The translations under genes were made by a program, and so were the position numbers. From NCBI GenBank assembly GCA_031258625.1, contig JAIRMO010000105.1, forward strand, positions 1 through 7,003: DNA of 7,003 nt, in the 5' to 3' direction. The DNA comes from Spirochaetaceae bacterium. Its GTDB lineage: Bacteria > Spirochaetota > Spirochaetia > Treponematales > Breznakiellaceae. The notes below the pieces were generated by a model. The model did not search any database and was not told the origin of the DNA. It saw only the letters and a list, made by a program, of their open reading frames with translations. Positions 1 to 6,385 of the stretch are shown here, in pieces. Position 1 is the stretch's first letter. Every line of letters starts with the position of its first letter.

Positions 1-436
1 GGAGATGATAAACGCATCGGGAAGATGCATCCTGCGAAACGCTGCGATAAACTCGGTAACGGTTATGGTACGGATGAGGAGGAGGGCCGCCATGTAGAGG
101 GGCAAAAACATCCTCGCAAGCCGCACAACGATTAAATAGACATTCCTGATGGGAACGAAAACAAAGGGGGTAAGATAAAAATCCACGACAAACATGACGC
201 AGAATACCAGGAACAGGGCAAGGGCGGTCTTGGTGCCGGTTAAGGGCCAAAAGAAGCGCCAGGACGGCCATCATAGAAAATTCCATATACGCCGGAGGAA
301 ACACAAAGGTAAAGAAGCCCAGGAAAAAAAGCAGAAAAAACTTTGTCCGGGGGTCAATGGGCAGCAGCGGTTTTCGTACACGCCTTCGTGGACGAGAGCG
401 TGCAGCCACGGCGGTCCGTGTACCCGCAGGCGCCAT
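1..436 (-). pseudogene. EcfT-like energy-coupling transmembrane protein, frameshifted and cut by the window edge
   Basis: This is the membrane-embedded T component of an energy-coupling factor (ECF) transporter, which links the ATPases to the S component. The start ATG (436-434) overlaps the TAA stop of the S component gene as TAATG. The first frame gives about 66 residues: a basic, Arg-rich leader, then LLPIDPRTKFF, the usual N-terminal signature of CbiQ/EcfT proteins, then a hydrophobic helix ending LALLLALN. From about position 238 the homology moves to another frame, beginning GTKTALALF and ending RTITVTEFIAAFRRMHLPDA, a good match to the EcfT region with the TSTSEF/LRKLxLP pattern. One extra base in the CCGG at 236-239 explains the shift. 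The C-terminal coupling helices would lie outside the window. A sequencing error remains possible because the rest of the visible reading frame is clean. Family call is sound; the pseudogene status is less certain. Confidence 0.75.
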
Positions 437-1023
437 TACACGACACCTGCCTTTTCAAAGTGCTTTTTCAAAATCCGGCTGCCCGCCGTCCCCCCGATGA
501 GGCCGCCCACAATCGCCATGGCGATGAAGACAAAGACGATCCACCAGGGCGTAAGGCGGTCAATGGCATTCGCGTAGTCCTGCCCGGAATAGCCCACGCA
601 GGCATCAAGGAAGCGCTGTTTGGCAAACAGCAATGCCCAGAAGGGCCCCATGTTCGTACAGGCGAAGACCATGAAGCTCAGGATGTACTTTTTCCGTGAA
701 CGCGTTCCCGTATTCACGATACAGTCCGCGGCAAGCCCAAGCAGTAACGCCCATAAAATGGAAAACCACATACCGCCCATGGAAGTGACCAGGCCGACCA
801 GCGCGGCCAGGATCATAATGGACCAGCGTTTGGGGATTTTGGCGGCGTAGAGCATGTACACGGGTCCCAGCACAACGCTCAGAATAAAAGGGGCGAAGAT
901 GTACACGATGGGGACAAGGCCGGTGGCGCTTACCACTATGAGGAGCAGCACCACATACAGGGCAGCGAAGGCCCCGGCAATGATAAAATCTTTTGTCGTA
1001 AGTTTTCCGGTTTGCTTTTCCAT
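436..1023 (-). CDS. MptD/Trep_Strep family ECF transporter S component
   Basis: This is the predicted substrate-binding membrane subunit of an ECF-type importer (195 residues). The family is known from treponemes and streptococci; its substrate is not readable from the sequence. The protein is mostly hydrophobic, with about five to six membrane segments, roughly at residues 12-32, 36-58, 70-90, 90-105, 117-137 and 163-185. It opens with a short charged stretch (MEKQTGKLTTKDF) typical of the family. An in-frame ATG lies further upstream at 1050, but the start at 1023 is preferred because a strong AGGAGG site sits just before it. The stop overlaps the start of the ecfT-like gene, so the two were translationally coupled. 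No lesion is visible here, although its partner gene is frameshifted and the receptor gene upstream is broken. Whether a working transporter is still made depends on another ecfT. Confidence 0.85.
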   Translation of the reverse strand: MEKQTGKLTTKDFIIAGAFAALYVVLLLIVVSATGLVPIVYIFAPFILSVVLGPVYMLYAAKIPKRWSIMILAALVGLVTSMGGMWFSILWALLLGLAADCIVNTGTRSRKKYILSFMVFACTNMGPFWALLFAKQRFLDACVGYSGQDYANAIDRLTPWWIVFVFIAMAIVGGLIGGTAGSRILKKHFEKAGVV

Positions 1024-1030
1024 ACTAATA

Positions 1031-1038
1031 CTCCTCCT
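1031..1038 (-). promoter_or_regulatory. Ribosome binding site deciding the S component start
   Basis: The minus strand reads AGAGGAGGAG eight or so bases before the ATG at 1023. This near-perfect Shine-Dalgarno site favours 1023 over the in-frame ATG at 1050, which has no such site. Confidence 0.75.
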
Positions 1039-1051
1039 CTTAAATATCATG

Positions 1052-1068
1052 AATTAGAATAGACTAAC
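1052..1068 (-). promoter_or_regulatory. Operator-like motif upstream of the S component gene
   Basis: The minus strand reads GTTAGTCTATTCTAATT, an imperfect palindrome ending 29 bases before the S component start. It matches 14 of 17 bases with the motif at 1632-1648 upstream of the receptor pseudogene. Recurrence before two genes of the same uptake locus suggests a binding site for one repressor or activator. The regulator is not in the window. It also contains TATTCT, which could serve as a -10 element. Confidence 0.45.
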
Positions 1069-1072
1069 TCTA

Positions 1073-1102
1073 AAATTAGCCTGGGATAACAAATAATGTC
1101 AA
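1073..1102 (-). promoter_or_regulatory. Possible promoter for the S component gene
   Basis: The minus strand has a perfect -35 consensus TTGACA at 1102-1097, an 18-base spacer and a weak -10 (TAATTT) at 1078-1073. The operator-like motif lies just downstream, where a bound repressor could block transcription. The -10 matches the consensus only weakly, so this is tentative. It sits right at the point where receptor homology stops. Confidence 0.3.
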
Positions 1103-1116
1103 GAGGGCGGAGATTG

Positions 1117-1572
1117 GAGGGCGTTGTCGCCGTACTGAACGCTGGCCCGCCGTCCAGCACCTCTATCCGTTCAATCTCCGAAAGGTTAATCGTGTCCCAT
1201 GCCATCTGGGTCTTGCCTTCCAGAGTATTGAATCTCATGCCATCCACGAGGATCAGAACCTTTTTCCGGCCATCTACACTTGAAAATCCCCTGGCGGAAA
1301 CACTCACACCGGCCCCCGTAGTATCCCCTGTTCAGGCTTATGCCGGGTACATTTTTCAAGAGATCGGTTACCGATGTCACCCCGGATTCGGCAATATCTT
1401 CCGCAGTAATAACCGTTACCTGGGCGGAAACCTTTGCCGCTTCCTCTCGGGTCCTGCCTGCGGTAACGACAAAATCCAGGGAGTCTTCGCGGTCAGATGT
1501 TGAAGCGGCGTCCTAGGCAAATGCGATCTGGAGAACACCGCCAATCAAAAGAACCCAAACGAGCTTTTTCAT
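1117..1572 (-). pseudogene. TonB-dependent outer-membrane receptor, N-terminal remnant
   Basis: An intact gene of this kind would encode an outer-membrane gated porin for metal chelates or vitamins. The ATG at 1572 follows a good AGGGAGG site and opens a classic signal peptide, MKKLVWVLLIGGVLQIAFA. The next codon is TAG (1515-1513), exactly at the expected cleavage point. Beyond it the frame resumes with a plug domain: DFVVTAGRTREEA, VTVITAEDIAESG, VTDLLKNVPGISLNRG. A one-base gain in the C run at 1313-1317 shifts the frame to SVSARGFSSVDGRKKVLILVDG and INLSEIERIEVLDGG. A one-base loss at 1146-1148 then gives SVQYGDNAL, the remains of the usual YGxNAxGGVI motif, after which homology ends. The whole beta-barrel is missing. 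A stop, two frameshifts and a truncation make a sequencing artefact an insufficient explanation. Confidence 0.85.
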
Positions 1573-1631
1573 AAAAACCTCCCTATTGCAAATACGGCCC
1601 TTGCGTGTTTTCGATTGTATTGATAGAATAT

Positions 1632-1648
1632 CATTAGTATATACTAAC
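1632..1648 (-). promoter_or_regulatory. Operator-like palindrome upstream of the receptor remnant
   Basis: Positions 1634-1647 form a perfect 14-base palindrome, TTAGTATATACTAA, centred between 1640 and 1641 and 60 bases before the receptor start. It contains TATACT, a good -10 hexamer, although no convincing -35 lies at the right distance. A close copy stands before the S component gene at 1052-1068. I infer a shared regulator of the DNA-palindrome-binding kind; the family cannot be named from this. Confidence 0.5.
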
Positions 1649-1649
1649 A

Positions 1650-1814
1650 ATTTGAAGATACAGAAAACAGTAGGGGAACTCAAGATTTTTGCCGGTATTT
1701 TGGCGGATGGCGATAATTTTTTGGCAATCCGCGATAATGCGGCCCGTCTGTTTCCTGGGTATTCATCGCTATCCTCTCCCTTGGGATGCCTTCAGTATAC
1801 CATGCTTTTTCTTA
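1650..1814. other. Spacer without recognisable gene
   Basis: This AT-rich stretch lies between the receptor's operator-like site and the start of IS5-type homology. Short open frames cross it on both strands, but none has a ribosome binding site or recognisable protein sequence. It may hold the decayed end of the IS5-type element; I found no clear terminal inverted repeat. Confidence 0.5.
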
Positions 1815-2340
1815 TTCTGCCCCGAAAAAGAAGTTGCACCCAAACCCGCAACATTTGAAAAGATGCTGGCGATTCTGCAAAAGGAATATGATGCCTTGCA
1901 GCAAAAAGGCGGTAAACCGCCAAAACTGACAGTCCATGACAAGCTGTGTATTGCCCTGAAACGCCTGCGGGAGTACCCGACAATGGACAGTATCGCGGCG
2001 GAATACAGTGTCTGCACGGGCGATCTGCCTGTCAATCCAATGGGTGGAAGACACCCTGGTTAAAGACGGTACATTCGCTTTACCCGGGAAAAAGAAACTC
2101 AGGAGAAAATCGGCTTCAATTCAGCACGTCGTGGTGGACGTTACCGAAAGCCCGATAAACCGCCCTCAAAAGAACCAAAAAGACTATTATTCAGGAAAAA
2201 AAACGGCACACTGTGAAGAGGCAAGTCATCATTGAGCGGAGCAGTCTGCAAATCATCGACGTACAGGAAGCCAAAGGCAGCGAGCATGATTTCAAGGTAT
2301 ATAAAGACACCATAGGAAAAGGCATCAGCAATTCGATTCC
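1815..2340 (+). pseudogene. IS5-type (DDE) transposase remnant with two frameshifts
   Basis: This is the N-terminal and middle part of an IS5-family transposase. The first frame carries the N-terminal helix-turn-helix region: KPATFEKMLAIL, GGKPPKLTVHDKLCIAL and LREYPTMDSIAAEYSV. Around 2016-2022 the homology moves to a second frame, consistent with a loss of two bases, and continues SIQWVEDTLVKDGTFALPGK and VVVDVTESPINRPQKNQKDY. The DVTE here holds the first catalytic aspartate. An extra A in the run of eight at 2196-2203 shifts it again to KRQVIIERSSLQIIDVQEAK and SEHDFKVYKDTIGKGISNSI. Homology then stops abruptly near 2340, just before the segment that would carry the second catalytic aspartate. 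The C-terminal third is missing. The element is dead and faces the opposite way to every other gene here. Confidence 0.8.
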
Positions 2341-2505
2341 GTCTACTATAAGAAATACCGGGGTTTTCTGCTTGAAACGCAATCGTTTTAAAAAGTCTGT
2401 AAATACCGGTATTGTACAGGTCCTGTCTGTTACCATAAATCTCATGTGCCCTTTGCTTACTGATCGCTGACAGCATATTAACCGAAAACTTCGCCCCGGT
2501 GGTTT
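2340..2505 (-). pseudogene. IS630-type transposase internal fragment
   Basis: The minus strand encodes a short internal piece of an IS630-family DDE transposase. It begins KTTGAKFSVNMLSAIS, then an extra base near 2456 shifts the frame to KGHMRFMVTDRTCTIPVF, followed by TDFLKRLRFKQKTPVFLIVDG. The VDG carries the second catalytic aspartate of this family. Both ends are missing: the upstream side fuses into the radical-SAM remnant and the downstream side meets the end of the IS5-type remnant, tail to tail, near 2340. I identified it from motif resemblance alone, but the FLKRL and PVFLIVDG blocks in order are characteristic. Confidence 0.7.
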
Positions 2506-2845
2506 TTATTTTCCGGTACCACCCCTCGGTTCCCGCGTCGGGTTTGAGCCAAAGCTTCAAAGCCGGAGGGGGGGGCGGCGGCTTCCCGCAAAAAAGAGAA
2601 TATCCCCCGGTCAAACAACCCCGTCCCGCTGGTGATCGCCACCAAGTCCGCCTGGGGAACCAGTTCGTCCCGGAGCCGGACCGCGGCTTCCAGGGCCTCG
2701 GGGAACCAGGGTAAAAGGGTGGGTCCCCCGTTCCCGGAAAAACAAATATCCCGGACCGCCGCCGCCTCCCGGAGGAGGATCTGCCTGAGGGTCCGCTTCA
2801 TGCTTTCCGGGGAAAAGGGGATCTCCGTCTTAACCGGGAACGCCG
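2505..2845 (-). pseudogene. Radical-SAM protein fragment, truncated at both ends
   Basis: The minus strand holds about 110 residues resembling the central barrel of a radical-SAM enzyme: FPVKTEIPFSPESMKRTLRQ, DICFSGNGGPTL, ALEAAVRLRDELVPQADL, and SGTGLFDRGIFSFLREAA. SGNGEPTL is the usual form of the second block; here the Glu is Gly. A shift in the run of eight G at 2568-2575 moves the homology to LKLWLKPDAGTEGWYRKI, which fits the same family (a DAGTE block follows the barrel strand). The sequence then passes directly into the IS630-type fragment near 2505. No CxxxCxxC iron-sulfur motif occurs in any frame between 2845 and the hisD stop, so the N-terminal part is lost. The internal ATG at 2801 lacks a ribosome binding site. 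The original function is not recognisable. High GC matches the his genes rather than the IS remnants. Confidence 0.65.
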
Positions 2846-2910
2846 GGAATAGGCCGGATATACCAGGGCCCTTTCTTCCCGTTCCCGGCGGTTCTCCCCC
2901 GCTCCCCGGG

Positions 2911-4215
2911 TCACCCCCGCCCCCGGAGGGCCGCGCTTTCCCCGTGCCCCGAAAGCCCCTCCGCCCGGGCCAGGATTTCCGCCCTGCGGCAAGCCTCGTC
3001 GTAGCCTTTCCCCGGTGTGCACCGGAGGGTGGTAACGGTCTTGAGGAAGTGCCGTACCGAAAGCCCCCCGGTAAACCGGGCGCTCCCGGAGGTGGGCAGG
3101 GTATGGTTGATCCCCGCGGAATAATCCCCCAGGACCTCCGCCGCCCGGGGCCCGATAAAAAGGGATCCGTAATTGTAAAGGAGGGGGATCCAGTCCTCGG
3201 GGCCGGCGGTGTGGAGTTCCAGGTGTTCCGGGGCTATGGTATTGGCGATCCGGGCCGCTTCCTCCCGGGTATTATAGACGATGATAAGCCCCCCCGCGTC
3301 CAGGGAAGCGGCGGCCACATCGGCGGTGGGCAGGACGGCGAGCCGTTGTTCCACCGCCCGGAGGATGCCGCCGGCCAGGTCCCGGCCGGGAACCAAGGCC
3401 CGGGCCCGGGCATCGGGATCATGCTCCGCCTGGGCCAGCATATCCGCCGCGGCCAGTTCCGCGGATCGGCATGGCCCCCCGGAACCGTCGGCGATGACCA
3501 AGACATCGGTGGGCCCCGCGACAAAATCTATTCCCACCTCCCCGTAGAGGAGCCGCTTTGCCGCGGCCACGTACTTGTTCCCCGGCCCGGCGATCACGTC
3601 AACCCGGGGAACCGTTTCGGTCCCCAGGGCCAGGGCGGCGACGGCCTGGGCGCCTCCCAGGGCAAAAAAGCGCCCGGCCCCGGCGAGGTATGCCGCAGCC
3701 AGGATCCGCCGGTTCGGGAGCCCGTCCTCCTGGGGAGGGGAGACCGCCAGGACTTCCTCAACCCCGGCGGCCGTCCCGGGGATAACCCCCATCAGCACCG
3801 AAGATATCAGGGGAAACCGCCCCCCGGGCACGTACACCGCGGCCCGTTTAACCGGGAGTACCCGCTGGCCGGTAAACAGCCCCGGGGCCATTTCGTATTC
3901 AAAGTCCCGGAACTGGGCTTTCTGTAATTCCGCAAAGGACCGGATATGATCCGCCGCCAATTCCAGGGCCGCGGCCAGTTCCGGGTCCTCCCCCCGGAGC
4001 CCTTCCCAGGCCGCCTTTGCGACGGCCCCGGGGACCTCCAACACATCCGGTGCGGAGCGGTCAAACCGGGCCGCAAAACGCCGTACCGCCCCATCCCCTT
4101 CGGCCCGTACCGCGGCGATTATCTCCCGGACCCGGTCAAGGACCGTCCCATCTTCCCCTTGTCCCGCCGTATTCTTCCAATACTCGTCAAATTCCCCTGC
4201 CGCAATAACCTTCAT
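2911..4215 (-). CDS. hisD: Histidinol dehydrogenase
   Basis: This zinc enzyme catalyses the last two steps of histidine synthesis, oxidising L-histidinol to L-histidine with two NAD+. The 434 residues equal the usual family length. Expected residues are in place: GPGNKYVAAAK at about 210-220, Q262 and H265 in AQAEHD, the catalytic pair E330-H331 in APEHLELH, D364 in GDYSAGINHTLPT, and H424 near the C-terminus. Q262, H265, D364 and H424 should bind the metal. A longer frame reaches back to 4284, but the start at 4215 is chosen because it opens the conserved part, has GGAGG upstream and gives the family length. It lies inside the last 29 bases of hisC, so the two genes are probably coupled. The sequence is intact. 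The INHTLPTSGSAR block departs from the common bacterial PNHVLPTGGTAR form and resembles the HIS4-type version. Confidence 0.95.
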   Translation of the reverse strand: MKVIAAGEFDEYWKNTAGQGEDGTVLDRVREIIAAVRAEGDGAVRRFAARFDRSAPDVLEVPGAVAKAAWEGLRGEDPELAAALELAADHIRSFAELQKAQFRDFEYEMAPGLFTGQRVLPVKRAAVYVPGGRFPLISSVLMGVIPGTAAGVEEVLAVSPPQEDGLPNRRILAAAYLAGAGRFFALGGAQAVAALALGTETVPRVDVIAGPGNKYVAAAKRLLYGEVGIDFVAGPTDVLVIADGSGGPCRSAELAAADMLAQAEHDPDARARALVPGRDLAGGILRAVEQRLAVLPTADVAAASLDAGGLIIVYNTREEAARIANTIAPEHLELHTAGPEDWIPLLYNYGSLFIGPRAAEVLGDYSAGINHTLPTSGSARFTGGLSVRHFLKTVTTLRCTPGKGYDEACRRAEILARAEGLSGHGESAALRGRG

Positions 4216-5335
4216 CTCCGGCTCCCTCCGCGTTCCCTTTAGGCGCTTTTTTTGAAACGGCCTCCATAAATTCCAGAAATTCATCCATATCTTTATCGGT
4301 CCCCATGCTCACCCGCAGGTAATCCCGGATCCGGGGCGTATCGAAACGCCGGACCAGGATGCCCCGTTCCCGGAGGGCGGCAAAAACCTCGGCCCCGGAA
4401 AGCCGGGGGTGCCGGATAAAAATAAAATTCGCCGCCGAGGGGATCACCTCAAAGCCCAGCTCCCGGAGCCGGCCGGATACCCGCTCCCGGGTGGCGATCA
4501 CCTTCCGGTTAATCTCGTCGTAATGGGCCCCATCGGAGACCGCCGCGGCGGCCCCTGCCAGGGCAAGCCGGTCCAGGGTATAGGAATTGAAGGAGTCCCG
4601 GATCCGGGAGAGCCCCCGGATCAATTCTTCCCGGCCGATGGCGAAGCCCACCCGGAGCCCCGCCAGGGAAGCGGCCTTGGAGAGGGTGTGGACGGTGAGG
4701 AGGTTGGGGAATTCCCCGATATGGGGAACCGCCGATTCCCCCCCAAAGGCCCCGTAGGCTTCGTCCACGATCACCACCCGGCCCGCCTTCCCCTGGTACC
4801 CCGCCACGGAGAGGATGTCCCTGAGGGCCAGGGCCCGGCCCGTGGGGGCGTTGGGGTTGGGGAAGATCACCCCTCCGGCGGGGTACAGGTAGTCCTCGGC
4901 GTTGACGGAAAAATCACCGGTGAGGGGTACGGTCCTAAAGGGAATATCCCAGAGCCCCGCGTAGACCGGGTAAAAACTGTAGGTAATGTCCGGGAACAGA
5001 ACGGGCCGCGCCGCTCCGGCTTCCCCTTCCCCGGCGGAGGGGAAAAAGGCGGCGAAGGCAAAGGCCAGGACCTCGTCGGAACCGTTCCCCGCGAAGACCT
5101 GCTCCGGCTTTACCCGGTAGGTTTCGGCCACGGCTTCCCGCAGAACCGTACACAGGGGGTCCGGGTACAGCCGGAGGTCCTCCCCCGCCGCTTCCCGGAT
5201 GGCCGCAAGCGCCCTGGGTGAGGGCGGGTAGGGGTTTTCGTTGGTGTTGAGCTTGATAAACCGCCGTTCCCGGGGCTGCTCCCCCGGTACATAGGGCTCC
5301 AGCCCCCGCGCCCTTTTACTCCAAAACCTGCTCAT
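4187..5335 (-). CDS. hisC: Histidinol-phosphate aminotransferase
   Basis: This PLP-dependent fold-type I aminotransferase converts imidazole-acetol phosphate to histidinol phosphate using glutamate. The 382 residues show the family landmarks in order: LNTNENPYPPSP at about 29-40, YPDP at 57-60, FAGNGSDEVL at 81-90 for cofactor phosphate binding, FPNPNAPTG at 158-166, VDEAY at 190-194 with the aspartate that pairs with the pyridine nitrogen, TLSKAASLAGLRVG with the Schiff-base Lys at 220, and R341 in YLRVSMG for the substrate carboxylate. The start at 5335 has a GGGAGGGGG site a few bases upstream. The tail after about residue 362 is unconserved and polar; its last codons overlap hisD by 29 bases. 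The gene begins 27 bases after the Rpn gene, so it has little room for its own promoter. Related aminotransferases share the fold, but the neighbouring his genes support this call. Confidence 0.93.
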   Translation of the reverse strand: MSRFWSKRARGLEPYVPGEQPRERRFIKLNTNENPYPPSPRALAAIREAAGEDLRLYPDPLCTVLREAVAETYRVKPEQVFAGNGSDEVLAFAFAAFFPSAGEGEAGAARPVLFPDITYSFYPVYAGLWDIPFRTVPLTGDFSVNAEDYLYPAGGVIFPNPNAPTGRALALRDILSVAGYQGKAGRVVIVDEAYGAFGGESAVPHIGEFPNLLTVHTLSKAASLAGLRVGFAIGREELIRGLSRIRDSFNSYTLDRLALAGAAAAVSDGAHYDEINRKVIATRERVSGRLRELGFEVIPSAANFIFIRHPRLSGAEVFAALRERGILVRRFDTPRIRDYLRVSMGTDKDMDEFLEFMEAVSKKAPKGNAEGAGDEGYCGRGI

Positions 5336-5362
5336 CCATCCCCCTCCCGCTTCCCGGCTCCT

Positions 5363-6385
5363 TTATACCAACAAGTTTCGTATGGTTTCGATGTCCAACT
5401 CCGTGGTTTCCGCGGTTTCTTCCACACTCCAACATTTTCTCAAAAGTTTTTTCGCAATTTCCAGCTTATCCTGATAAGCCTTTTCCCGCTCTTCTTCCCG
5501 GCCCTTTTCAGTCCCGATGAGGAGACCTTCCTCCCGGCCCTTTTCCGTACCTATAAGGATGCCCTCGTCCCGGGCAAGCCGTTTACCCTCAAAATAACTC
5601 TCCACGACTTGGTCGAACATCCGGTCTACCCCCTTCTTGTTGACAAGATCCGTCGTCTCCCGAATCCGCTCCACCGGTATTTCCAGCCGGAGGAGCAGGA
5701 CCGTTATTACATCCTCCATCAATGTAGCCAACTTCTCAGGTATTTTCAATGCCATTTCCTTTATATACCCGGGGAACTCCTTCAAAAACCCCTCCTTGTT
5801 TTTAAAATCCATCTTGTCTATCAGCATCAACACCGCCAATTCGTCCCTGAACCGGAGGATGTGTTCAATTTTGTATTGGTTCAGTTCCACAAGACAGTAT
5901 TCAAAGCTGGGCACATAGGGGGTAAAGGCCTCGCGCATCATGGTCCGATCCGAAAAGTTCATGACGGCGGTCCAGGGGGACCGTCCGTCGTAGAAAACCA
6001 CCGGGAGGACCGGGGGAAACCGGAAGTTCTTGGTGGAGGAAACCCCCGGACGGTCCTGGTTGGCCTCCCGCTCGTATTCGGTGAGGACCAGGGTGATATA
6101 ACGGAGCAGGCGGAAGGGGGTGTTGAAATCGACCGTGGATTGATGTTCCACGAGGGCGATGACAAAAAAGGGGGACCGGCCCTTGAGGTTGATCCGCTTT
6201 ACCGTGTCCGAATCCCGGCTGTTCTGGAGGAGGGGGAGGAAGCGTTCAGAAACATCTTCAATGTCGCCGGGGGTGAGGTCCTTCCAGAGTTCCAGGGGGA
6301 CATAATCCTTAAGAAACTGGACAAAGAGGACATGGTTGCCGAGGATGATCTTAAAACTGTTGTCTTTGCTGTTATGAATAGCCAT
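5363..6385 (-). CDS. Rpn/Transposase_31 family protein (PD-(D/E)XK nuclease fold)
   Basis: This 340-residue protein belongs to the Rpn (recombination-promoting nuclease, YhgA-like) family, some members of which cut DNA and promote RecA-independent recombination. The N-terminal nuclease-like part has SFKIILGNHVLFVQFLKDY at about 10-28, the DTVKRI strand with D60, and ALVEHQS with E80 and Q82, matching the D...ExQ active site of this family. FRLLRYITLVLTEYE and LPVVFYDGRSPWT (about 127-139) follow as expected. The C-terminal part (about 265-340) is charged, holds two 12-residue repeats, and ends with EIAKKLLRKCWSVEETAETT, the helical tail typical of these proteins. The start at 6385 has AAGGAG at good spacing. 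The gene is intact and lies between hisIE and hisC, leading directly into hisC. Its role in the host is unknown; nothing suggests a part in histidine synthesis. Confidence 0.88.
   Translation of the reverse strand: MAIHNSKDNSFKIILGNHVLFVQFLKDYVPLELWKDLTPGDIEDVSERFLPLLQNSRDSDTVKRINLKGRSPFFVIALVEHQSTVDFNTPFRLLRYITLVLTEYEREANQDRPGVSSTKNFRFPPVLPVVFYDGRSPWTAVMNFSDRTMMREAFTPYVPSFEYCLVELNQYKIEHILRFRDELAVLMLIDKMDFKNKEGFLKEFPGYIKEMALKIPEKLATLMEDVITVLLLRLEIPVERIRETTDLVNKKGVDRMFDQVVESYFEGKRLARDEGILIGTEKGREEGLLIGTEKGREEEREKAYQDKLEIAKKLLRKCWSVEETAETTELDIETIRNLLV
5492..5563 (-). repeat. Two tandem 36-base units inside the Rpn gene
   Basis: The units encode GILIGTEKGREE and GLLIGTEKGREE (residues 275-286 and 287-298), differing at one residue but at several silent positions. 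They form a charged, probably helical linker between the nuclease-like part and the C-terminal tail. Such repeated Gly/Glu-rich linkers are common in the family and vary in copy number. Confidence 0.85.

Noticed and set aside
1513..1515. TAG in the receptor gene as a recoded (pyrrolysine or read-through) codon
   Set aside because: The same gene has two frameshifts and lacks its barrel, so plain decay is the simpler explanation.
2478..2801. Standalone 107-residue protein starting at 2801
   Set aside because: No ribosome binding site; homology extends upstream of the Met, and the 3' end runs out of frame into transposase sequence.
2632..3927. Long plus-strand open frame of 431 codons opposite hisD
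   Set aside because: It is Pro/Gly-rich with no recognisable domain and mirrors the high-GC hisD coding sequence, which has full family conservation. It is an antisense shadow.
4216..4284. Upstream extension of HisD by 23 residues
   Set aside because: It lies wholly inside hisC, is not conserved in the family, and the Met at 4215 gives the standard 434-residue length with a ribosome binding site.
4409..5221. Plus-strand open frame opposite hisC
   Set aside because: Low-complexity Gly/Pro-rich translation with no motif; hisC on the other strand explains the open frame.
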